NCBI GenBank assembly: GCA_036874045.1 | Contig: CM072335.1 | Location: 23,505,501-23,569,500 of the forward strand | Direction of reading: 5' to 3' | Source: Cymodocea nodosa | Lineage: Eukaryota > Streptophyta > Magnoliopsida > Alismatales > Cymodoceaceae | DNA: 64,000 nt | Shown here: positions 11,701-23,700 of the stretch, piece by piece | Numbering within the stretch: position 1 is the first letter of the stretch | Layout: the number at the start of each line of letters is the position of its first letter | The notes under the pieces: generated by a model | What the model was told of the DNA's origin: nothing | The model's input: the letters and a program-made list of their open reading frames with translations, nothing else | Databases searched by the model: none | Program-made: the position numbers and the translations under genes

Positions 11701-14700
11701 TGATTATGCATGATTATTGAAGTAAATGACTTAAAATTGTATAATTTAACTCTTTATTTGATTATGACTTAAATGATAATGGAAATGAATGTTGATTAAT
11801 ACTTAGATGTTTTATGTTATTTCATGTTTTGTTATCTTTTAATGTGTTTGTTTAAGTTTAGTAGGTAAATAAAAGGGATCCTATTGGATGTTCGCAAGGG
11901 CATTTAAATGAAAATAAAAGAGAGATTAAAGGGTAACTTTGGAAGATGACAAAAACCCACAACTCTCCTTTACTTAAGCTCGTCCAAGGGATATCCAAGC
12001 CTCATCTTTGAAGACCCAATTGAAGACCGATACCCCTCTCCTCCTCTTTCCTTCTTAGGGCAAGTGGTAGGCTCCTCCTTGTGGTTGGAGTAAAAGAGGA
12101 AGCTTGGGAAACTTAGATCCAAAGGGTTGTCTTCCTTGTTCTTCTTTCGGTGCACTTGGAGGCCATTGACCTATCCCCTTCTTGTTCTTGGCTTGAATGG
12201 CTGAAGTGAAAAGCTTAAAGACCCTTCCAACAATGTGACTTCTGATTCTAAAGGAGTGGTGACAACATTTTTTAGAGAAGAATAAGTAAAATCCACGCAA
12301 GTGAAGAAGATTCAAGGTGCAATTCCTTTGCTTGCTTGTTCCCATTGAAGATTCACTTCTTTGGAGGGTTGTGAGGAGGGGTGATAGCCTGATTCCAACC
12401 TTTGCAAAGGATGTCAAGCATCCTCTTTAGTGGAAAAAGAGCATCTAAGATAAGGAGAACTCCAAAGACTAAATTGGTGAAAAGATCAATCTTGTTTATA
12501 TGTGTTTTGTTCTTCATTTTATATTTTTTCTTGATGTATGTAAAGACTAACGAATTTTCAGTAGTTATAATGTTATTTTTACTTTTATTTGAATGTGTGA
12601 ATGATCCCCTTTCGTGATTTAAGATTTTATAATGTTTATATTGTGAATAGGTGCAAATAGTTGTGAATGGTTTGTACAGATTTTCATCTTCTCTATTTTC
12701 AGAATTAGGGTTTATATGCTTTATTCATATCTCGAGTTTTTTCACTGTTTTTCATCGATTCTTAAGTCATTTTTGTAGAGAAATAAAAGACGATTCTTTT
12801 TGTATACTTTGTTTAATTTTTTGAGCACGTTTGGTGTGATTTTTTTATTTTTTTAGAAGAGTGTATTCTTGGTTCGGAATTGCATTTTTGGCCAGTAGAT
12901 TTGCAGAAATGTTTAATACGATTTCTCCCTCTATATACTATATTTGTAAGATCTGTAAATTGGGTTTATTAGGTTGATGAGTCTATTTTCATTCAACGGT
13001 GATTTCATAGAATTCCATGAAGAATTGATAAAGTTGTCAAGATTTTACTAGAAGTGCGAATTCTGTAATATTTTAATACTGTTTTGCGCACCTCACTAGG
13101 TTTTGATGTTATTTTCAACTGAGAACGATTTAAAGTGTAAAATTTTGTGTATATTTAGATAACTTAAAACCCTTCCCAGTGAATATTTTTGTATGATTTT
13201 TCAATCTTTATTTTGGGAAAAATCGTTATTACAAGTAGTACTATTTTTTGTGATTTCGACGAACAAGTTTGGAAGGAATAGATTTTTATAGTTCTAGATT
13301 CTGTGCAAATAGAATCCTTGCCTTCCGTTTCTCCTTTCAAAGAGTAGGTTTTCCGAAGAATTTTTTAGTGTTTCTTGATATGATTTTGTTGGAAATTTTG
13401 TGTAGATTATAGTTATGTAAGTTTTGTAATTTTTAGAAATGTATTTCTTTGGTTTTTGATTTTTTCTTCCAGAGGTTGTAGCAGTTTTGGATTTCTGTTT
13501 GAGTACCAGATTTGGTGTTCGACGCCTGAGTGTTGTCTGTGTTGTAAACTTTATGGAATGTCGTTTTATCAATTTTCCTTAGTAGTAATACGAGTCTTCG
13601 TTCAAAGCCCTCTGATTTTGTATGATTTCATAGAGTTTTGACTGAGTTACGATTTTTACACCGAAGGTGCGATTTTGGAAAATTTTCAGAATGATTCTGC
13701 GCTCTTTTAGTAAATCCAATATTTCTTGAGTTCTATAATGAGTTAGTCTACGAAATTACTTCTATTTCAAAGATAACTCAAGAATCTTTCCAACCAATAT
13801 TTTATTTGGATTTTTGAATATCCAGGTTGGAGGAAAAGAGAGTTAGAAGTTGGACCTCATTTTTGTGATTTCAAGGCCAAAACTTATTAATTTGCCTAGG
13901 GTTAATCTTAAGAACTTATTGGATTTTAGGTAGTCTTTGAGTTCTTCATTATATTATGTAATTTTTACCTAGTAATCTATAATTAGAGTTTTATTTATGA
14001 CTATAATGATGTGAATGTTTTGCTAAACAATTATTTCTATGAATTCAATTAAGATAAGTTCCTTGTGGATCAACTCACTCTTATATATGCTTAATATAAT
14101 AGGTATCGTGCGCTTGCAGTACCTAATGTATTAAGCATATGCAAGAAACTTGTAAGACAATTTGTTGTTATTCAATTAAATACATGAAAAATTTAAATTT
14201 TACATTTATAAACCGCAAGCGCATGGTACCTATTGTATTAAGCATATACAAGAGCAGGTCGATCCACAAGGAGCTTGTTTTAATTGAATTCATGAAAATA
14301 ATTGTTTAGCAAAACATTCACATCATTATATTCATAAATAAAACTCTAATTACAGATTAATAGGTAAAAATTACATAAATATAATGAAGAGTTCAAATAC
14401 CGCCTAAAATTTAATAAGTTACTAAAGTTAACCCTAAGCAAATTAATGAGTTTCGGCCCTGAAATCATAGAAATGAAGTCCAACTTCTAACTCTCTTTTC
14501 CTCCAACCTAGACATTCAAAAATCCAGATAAAATATTGATTGGAAAAATCCTCGAGTTATCTTTGAAATGGAAATAATTTCATAGACTAACTTATTATAG
14601 AACTCTAGAAATATTGAATTTACTAAAAGGACGTAGAACCGTTCTGGAAATTTTCCAAAATCGCATGTTTGGTGTAAAAATCGTAACTCAATTAAAATTT

Positions 14701-17700
14701 CATGAAATCCTGTGAAATCAAAAAACTTTGAACGAAGACTCGTATTACTATTAAGGAAATTTGATAAAACGACATTTCATAAAGTTTACAGCATAGGCAA
14801 CACTCAGGCATCGAACATTAAATCTGGTACTCAAACAGAAATTCAAAACTACTGCAACCTTTGGAAGAAAAAATCAAAAACCAAAGAAATAAAAATTTCC
14901 AACAAAATCATATCAAGAAACACAAAAAAACTCTTCAGAAAACCTACTTTTTGAAAGTAGAAACGGAAGGCAAGGATTCTGTTTGCACAGAATCCAGAAT
15001 TACAAAAATCTATTCCTTCCAAACTTATTCGTCGAAATCACAGAAAATAACTCTACTTGTAACAACGATTTCTCCCAAAATAAAGACTGAAAAATCATAC
15101 AAAAATATTCACTGGGAAGGGTTTTAAGTTATCTAAACATACATGGTGATTTTACACTTTAAATCGTTCTTAGTTGAAAATAACATCAAAACTTAGTGAG
15201 ATGCGCAAAATAGTATTAAAATATTATAGAACGCGCACTTCCAGTAAAATCTCGACAACTTTATCAATTTTTCATGAAATTCTATGAAATCACCGTTAAA
15301 TGAAAATAGACTCATCAATCTAATAAACCCAATTTACAGATTTTAAAAATATATTGTATAGAGGGAGAAATCATATTAGACATTTCTGTAAATCTACTGA
15401 TCGAAAATCCGATTTCGAATTGAGAATACACTCTCCTAAAAAAATAGAAAAATCACACCAAACGTGCTCAAAAAATTAAACAAAGTATACAAAAAGAATC
15501 GTCTTTTATTTCTCTACAAAAATAACTTAAGAATCGATGAAAAATAGTAAGAAAAACTCAAGATACGAACAAAATATATAAACCTTAATTCTAAAAACAG
15601 AGGAGACAGAAATCTGTACAAGTCATTCACAACTAATTGCACCCATTCACAATATAAACACTATAAAATCATAAATCACGAAAGGAGATCATTCACATAT
15701 TCAAATACAAGTAAAAATAACATTATAACTACTGAAAATTCATTAGTCTTTACATACATCAAGAAAAAAACACAAAATGAAGAAAAAACACATATAAACA
15801 AGATTGATCTTCTCACCAATTTAGTCTTTGGAGTTCTCCTTATCTTGGATACTCTTTTTCCACTAGAGAGAATGATTCACGTCCTTTGCAAAGGCTAAAA
15901 TCAGGCTGTCACCCCTCCTTATAACTCTCCAAAAAAGTAGATCTCCAATGGAAACAAGCAAGCAAAGGAACCGCAACTTGAATCTTCTTCATCCACGTAG
16001 ATTTTACTCCTCCAAAGAATGTTGTCACCACTCCTTTAGAATCAGGAGCTACATTGTTGGAAGAGTTTTTAAGCTTTTCCCTTCAGTCGTCTAAGTCGAA
16101 AGTAAGATGGGGATAGGTCAATAACCTCAAAGTGCGTCGAAAGAAGAACAAGGGAGGCAGCCCTTTAGATCTAAACTTCCTCTTTTACTACAACCACAAG
16201 GAGGAGCCTACCATTTGCAATAGGAAGGAAGGAGGAGGAGAGGGGCATCAATCTTCAATTGGGTCTTCAAAGATGAAGCTTGGATATCCTTTAGACGAGC
16301 TTAAATAGAGGAGAGTTGTGGGTTTTTGTCACCTTCCAAAGTTACCTTTTAATCCCTCTTTTATTTTCATTTAAATGCCTTTGTGAACATCCAATAGGCT
16401 TCCCTTTATTTACCTACTAAACTTAAACAAACACATTAAAAGATAACAAAACATGAAATAACATAAAGCATCTAAGTATTAATCAACATTCATTTTCATT
16501 ATCATTTAAGTCATAATCAAATAAAAGGTTAAATTGTGCAATTTTAAGTCATTTACTTCGATAATCATGCATAATCATATAAATGCTAAAGTGAAGGTAT
16601 TTCAATTATAAACATGTATTATGTATCATTTAAGCTCTAATAAGCATGAATAATCCTATATAAATTAGCATAATTTTACTACTTACAAATACCTCCACAC
16701 TCAAACCTTGCTAGTCCTTAGCAAATATTCAAGTCTAGAAAAATAGGAAATGACTAGTATGACAAGTAATTAAAAGTTCATATTAAAAACACAAATCAAA
16801 ACAACTAAAATAGAAATCCTAACTCACTTTCGTAGGAATGACGGTTGCATTTAGCATATGCAACAAGCCATTAAACCCCTAAGTCACCTTAGTAGCAGAG
16901 TTTTGTCTCTGGAGGGTTTTCAGCGGATATACCCACAAAATCCAAATCAACATAAAAATAAAACAAACACAAATAAGAAAAGAACATTACAAATACAAAA
17001 CATAAGCAAATAACAAAAATACAGATTTGACCCAAGTAAGAAATGATTAGGCTCAATGATGCTATTAAGGTCAATAGGCACAATGGTTGCTTAGTAGATA
17101 AGAAAACTTACTAGTTCTTTAGAGTCCAACAAGCCCACATTAGAATGAGTGAGGAGTCACCTCATCAAAAGGACTATCTACCTTGATAAAAAGAAAACTC
17201 ACCCTCACTAGTCATAGGAAACTAAACACTTAATTATAATCAATAACAAATAAAAGTGTAGACTAGTGCTAGAGCTCCCTCTCTTCCAACGAGACAAGTT
17301 GAAAAAATGTCTAGAATAAACAACCAAAGTATCAACAACATAGCGTGTTAATCAACCCACACTCAAGAAAATAAAGGGAAAATTAAACACTCGAGAAAAT
17401 CTACTACTTCCTCACATCTCAATTGACTTCAAGCCCTCCTTTTCTATATTAAAAGCTCTTATTTTTCTTCTCTTTGTTTTTTTTTTTATAGCTTTTATTC
17501 TTCTTTTTTCAACTTTTTTTTTTTCACATCATTTTTTTTTTCTCATATTGTTTCTTTTTTTTTTCAACAAATAATGTAGAAAATACCTTATTCCTCCAAG
17601 ACTTAAATCCATCCCAAGAAACTCCTTAGTACGCTATATGTGATAACTTTGATATTTTCCTAAACCTCTTCTTCAAAATCTCATAAAAGTTTGGGAGTAT

Positions 17701-20700
17701 CCAAAAAAAATAATTTCACCTTAAGGCTACATAAGATGTAAACCTTTTTATAGTAGCACTCAACTTGGGATCACTCAAAAGAGTGTAAATAAACAAGACA
17801 TTAATCCCAATGATAAATAAGACTCACTCAAAACACTACGAACATGGGACTCATCTTTCTCTAAAGAACATATAATTAGGTCCATGCTTTTAGGTTTTGG
17901 AGTCTACTCAAAAAGAAATCAGCGGTAAACCTATAAATCCTAATAGCATTTCTTGAGTTTCAAAATCTCATCACTAGAGTCTAATCAAAATACAACATAA
18001 AATGATAACAACATAAAACACATGAAAATTTACTAACATCACGAAAAATATATGAAAACATAGTAAAAATAACAAAAACAATTTACATGCCAACCCCCCA
18101 CACTTAAATGATGCATTGTCCTCAGTGAATCTAATATAACATTCAAGCATGGCAATGTTATGCATGTAGAGGATAAAAAGAAATATAAAGAAAGAAAGAA
18201 CAATGGCAAGTAGTAAATTGTAGCTCCCCTAATGTGTGAAACACATGCAAATAGTAGAAAATGTACCATCTTTAAGAACATGAAATGGAGATTGAGTATC
18301 ATGTTCAAAAGAATGATGTGTACTGCAATTTTAACTCACATGCAATATAATAGAAGGAGATTCAAAAATGTGTACCTTTCTTACCACGCCACAAAAAAAA
18401 CTAAAACACTAACAAACACATCAGATACATCTAATAAAGGAAAATCTATATATACTAAATAATAGAAAAGAACAATTAATATAGAAACGAAGAGAATTTT
18501 TTTTTTTTTATGGTGAGTCCGTAGCAAATATAAGTTTAACTTCTGCATCATAGTAATGTACGAACATGCCTATTTGAGCAATAGCACACAAAAACTTATA
18601 AAAGGCATATCACAAAGCTTAGGTCATACATATCATGCATTAATAATACATTCAAAAACAAAGTTGAACTTCACTAGCCTTATTAATATAATAAAAATAA
18701 AAGAAAATAAAACCTAAGTGAAAGGAACACAAACTTTTAAATTAAAAATATATGCAAATGACAACCCCTGCAATTGTTTTTTTTTAAAAAAAAATCATAC
18801 ACATCCAAGTAAAAAAATTCAAGTTCCATATTAAAATATAAGGTATGTATAACTCAGAAAAATATTAAATCTCATATTCATTATCCTTGATCATAACAAG
18901 TAGGTAGTTAAATGTTAGGAAAATTTTGCTTTAGATATAAAAGTAAGCATGCATCGAGAAGTTTACACATAAATACAAGAAGCTTGCACCCCCACACTTA
19001 AATATTGCAATAAGTTCACTTGATGGTGAAGAATATACAACTATATACAAAAACTTAGCAATGCTGAAATAATGACTTTGAAAATGACATTAATGTTCCC
19101 TTCAACATTTATTATTATTCATTATTTTTAATTTAAACAATAATTAAAGATAATACACTAAGATGAATGATTTAAGTAAACTAAGTCACCCCACAAACAA
19201 CATACTTATATAGCGAAATCTCAACTGCACATAAATGTTTGAAATTACTCAACAACATGTTTATATGTTTCTTCTACTTTTTCAAATATTCAATTCAAGA
19301 GTGAAATTGTCGTTTGTCATATTTTCTAAATGCTCACATAATTTTGAGTCTATGTGGCGAAAAAAAAAAATATAATGCTATGATGGTAGATTGAGCATAC
19401 CAAGAACCCAATGGTATATCAATTTTAATTAAAACAAGGTGCATTCATTGATTCCATGAACTACATTTAGAACTTGTAATAGAAAATTCAACACATGACA
19501 TAGTACTTTTAAAAAAAAAAAATTTGAGTAATTTCCAACATGATTTAGCACTTAACATGTTAACAAAGATAAGCATTCATGAAGATATGTCATGTAGTTT
19601 TGCAACTTCTTACAATGCAGAATTCAATTTTACCACTCCAACTTCAATAGATCATAACTTAAGATTTAGACATTCAAAATTTACTTTTAAACATGTGTTG
19701 GAAAACTGATTCATCATACTTTAACATGCAAGTAATAAAGAAAATTTTTCTATTCCAAAATTGTAGTAATTTAAATCTGAACTTAGATTTTCAATACAAT
19801 TTTCTAACAAAAATTCATCCAAACACCATTATCTTAGAAAACTTATAACTTGAACTACACATATTCAAATCAAACATGAAAGCTCATTTCAGAAAGGTAA
19901 AATCATGTAGTTTCACAATATAGGCACAAAATAAACTTCTAGGTGTTATAATGATAGCAGATTTAAGACTATTACAGATTAAATAATGCAACAGTAAAAT
20001 AGAGAACTCATAATATGGTCTGGCTTTAATGAATTTGATCTATTAAACAATATCTCCAAATTTTATGTGTAAGCACTTAAAAGAAACATCTAAAACCAAA
20101 CTTTTCAGGAAAAATCATCTCAAATCTTGAACAATAGCATATTTTAAGAAGAACAAACTGTGCATTCTGTTTTCTTACTAAAATTTTAGGTCATTCAAGA
20201 TAATCATAGAATCATCTATAGTTTGCCACCATTTGAATTTCAAGTACATACATGTGACAAAATGGGAGAAAAACATTTTTTTTTTGAATGTGAAATAAAC
20301 ATATCAAATGGCCATTTGACATATCACCCCACATTTTCAAGATAAGTAGGATCTACAAAAACAAGGACTTAATGAAAACCTTAAAACAAAGAAATGCAGA
20401 ACTAAACCCAAATCCAAAAATTTCATTTTAGCACACCAAGCTCCCCAGCATGAAAGAGTAAGCTTTACAAACATCAAAGAATAGATCCTTTAGTGAGATG
20501 CCTTGAATGGCAACAAAGAAAGGATTGTGGAGTACAAGGGCTGTAGAGCAAGAAAAGATGGATCTAAGAAAATCTTCCACCAATATGCTAAACCCAATGC
20601 ACAAAGCTTCCACCAATACGCAGTTCAGAATCGGAAAGGTCCAATCATATGCAGTCTTACCTCTGTAAACGAAGATGATGTTTTCTAGGATTCAAACTCA

Positions 20701-23700
20701 GGGAACTCTAGGCCATAATGGAATAATCTTAGGTAGCGTTTGTTTAAAATAGGTTGTGGATTCTTTCACTGTACATTCCAATGTGCAGCCACTTCTGCAA
20801 TCCAACACTGGTGCTCTTTGTTGGAGAAATGTACAGTAACTGTCATTTGTTACCATAGACAACAAAAAAAAGATGAAGTAGATGGAAGTTGGAACTCAAT
20901 AGGAACTGCATTTTTTAAGGTAAAAAATGCATGATTGTCCTAACATTGCATCTCTTCGATCTTGTCACCAAACATCAATCCTCTAACAGCAATGCTCTTC
21001 TATGATGTGCTAGACTGGTGTGATTCAACATGGAGTGTGCACAGTGGCCACTTTGGCTCCCACATATGGTAGTTGAACTTTAAACAAATGGGACCCTATT
21101 ATTGTGCAAGGCTCATCCTTTGCTCCTGTGATATCTCAAAAAGGGTTTAACTTGCATAGACTTTAACTTGCTTCTAAAAATATATTGTACAATCATAGAG
21201 ATGGTTTGAGAGGAGGAGAGAGGAGGAAGAAGTAGCACGCTTTAAAGAATTTATTTTAACATATTCAGGTTTAAGGTGAGCTTTAGCCTTCACCATCTAG
21301 GGCTTGTAGAAACACCCATTCATGAATGTTTGTTGAACTACCAAAAATAGTTAGCAGAATCAGATATCACTTCACCATCACTACAAATATCACACAGATG
21401 AATACCTTAGAGGAAGTTTTTGCCAGGTTTATATTACCGAACAACCAGTGAAGGTGAGCAAAACTATCTTTAGAGCGAGCCATCAACAGTAAGCCACTAC
21501 TCTCTCTATCCAGCTTATGGACCTAAATGAACAAGCAGACCATGATTAAAAAAAATATCGAACTTTAGCCAATTGTAGTGAACAAGCAGAACATGGTTAA
21601 AGACAAGCCATCAAATTTTAGCCAATTGTAGTGGTAGATGAGGTGTTTGTATTCATCACTAACCGAGAAAACCATATTACTTTTTTGTACAATCATGTAA
21701 AATGTTTTTGTTGAGCAGTAACAAGTAAGATATATTAAAACCAAGAAAACAAGGGCCTGCAAAAGCCACGGGCAGTGTAAGAAAAACAAAATACTAATGT
21801 TTTTCAACACCAAAAATAAGGAAACAAGAGATGCTAGAACTGAATAGTAAACAATTGAGAGTTTTTCAACACTTTGCACAATCAAAAGGAAAGATTCTTG
21901 AAACATACTAGCTTAGGTCCCTCTCCACTGCCATGTGATAGTGCTGCTGCAGCTAAGGCATCCATGCTGTTATGAACTGGTAAATTTCCCTAGAAGCATT
22001 TTTTGAATAGTGAGTTTCCCTAAAAGAATAAAAAAGGAAAATAATCAAGAATATAACTGTTAGCATGAACAAATGATTCAGGGAATGACACAACAGTCAC
22101 TCTAACACATTATGTACCCCTTACTCTCCTCACTCTCAATAAATGGTAATATAAAGTCTCTTACCTTCACTGGCAGCTTTGGGGGCTTATTTAGAACAAT
22201 TATGGCAGGATCCTAGTTTCCATAAATGAACAGTACTATGAATACATATAACAAATGCTAGTTCAAACAAAGCACAATTGAATCGCAAACTCAAGGAGAG
22301 GCATACCTTGTAAACTACAAGCCTTCGCAAATAATCTATTTCATCTGCATTTGGATGTAAAGTTGCACTTGGAATAGTGTCATATCTTTTGGAGACCTTG
22401 CTTTCTGCAATCGATACTGAGACATATAACCTAAGTCCAGGCACCATGGGCTCATAATGTCTAACCTATGACAAACAAGTTGAGACATGGTTAAAATACC
22501 AATCGATCAATTGAAAAGAATAAAAACAACTTGTGCAATAAATACATCTATTTCACGGGATTCATTGGCTGGTAATGCTTAAAGAGAAAATTATAAACAA
22601 ATTTATCTAATATGGAATGGGAGTAGTGTCAATTGAGGACAAGATGAGAAAAAACATGACCGTAGACCCATAGGTGTAAAAGGAGTAAAAGAACACCAAA
22701 TTTACATGCTTAGAAATAGTGATAAAAAAGATCCAAAATTATATAATCACACATAGAACATAATAACAAATAGAAATAAACAAAGACTAAGAATTCATGT
22801 TGTCAACCACATATAGTGGTGTTAGGGCATTGATTGTTATTTATGAATATTGACATTGAAATATGACAAGTATACAGCTCAAAAACTGGTGAATTGAAGA
22901 ATTGTTTCATTTCCTGTTGTTGATTTACTGAGATTCCTTTGAACTGTAAGATACAAAAAAACATTTAAAGAATAATATAATACCGCTCTCATGTATGACA
23001 TCCATTGTTGCTTTGCCACAAATTCAACACCATCACGAAAGCATTCAACTTTGACCTGTGCAGATAACAATGTGGATGTGAATTGAAATGTGCCATAACA
23101 ATAAATACAAGGAGATACAATCTGATAATAAAAAAGTATGTAGGTATAAGGCCAAGCTTCAATCATGTGTTAATTTCATTGCGTGGAATGGCACCATTAA
23201 TCCTTTCTATCAATTTGCTTCTATCAAAAAGGTTCTCCCTTTAAACGGTATATAATACATACATAGCTTAGATGTATCAAAAATCTTCTTTTTTTATAGT
23301 GAGCATCAAAAGTACATATAAAGTGGAAGAAAAGACTTAGATCATGTAATTTAACTAAAGATTTGACCATAAATAGAAATAGATAGAAGAAAAGAATTTA
23401 TGTGGCCAACCTCATCTAATAGGACTATAGCTCAGATTATTATTATTGTTGTTATTGCTATCAAAGTACATACACAACTGATCTGTAACAAGGATCTTAA
23501 GATTATAGTATGTGAAATTTGTGCAAGATGCATTGCTCCTGTCTCTCCAAATAAATAGATCCTTCATTCAGACTTTTCCATTACTAATTGAAATCCTAAT
23601 TGCAAAGGGTAGATGCTTCTGTTACTTGAATAATCACCAAATATGTAATGTGTTAGTGTTTGAGAATATGAAGACTCTCAACTTTTACATAAATCTAGCG

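Larger units (their letters stand above)
4129..21405 (-). other. Intron 6 of the pseudouridine synthase gene (17.3 kb)
   Basis: The intron starts at donor GTATTC (minus strand, 21405-21400), after exon 6 ending in residues AKTSSK. It ends at acceptor TCTCTAG just before the exon beginning AWNEACEATS. It contains, in map order, a copia-LTR-like remnant near 5090-5606, a non-coding gypsy-type LTR pair in inverted orientation at about 6150-20449, and unassigned low-GC DNA at 20450-21400. No other gene is recognisable inside it. Confidence 0.85.
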
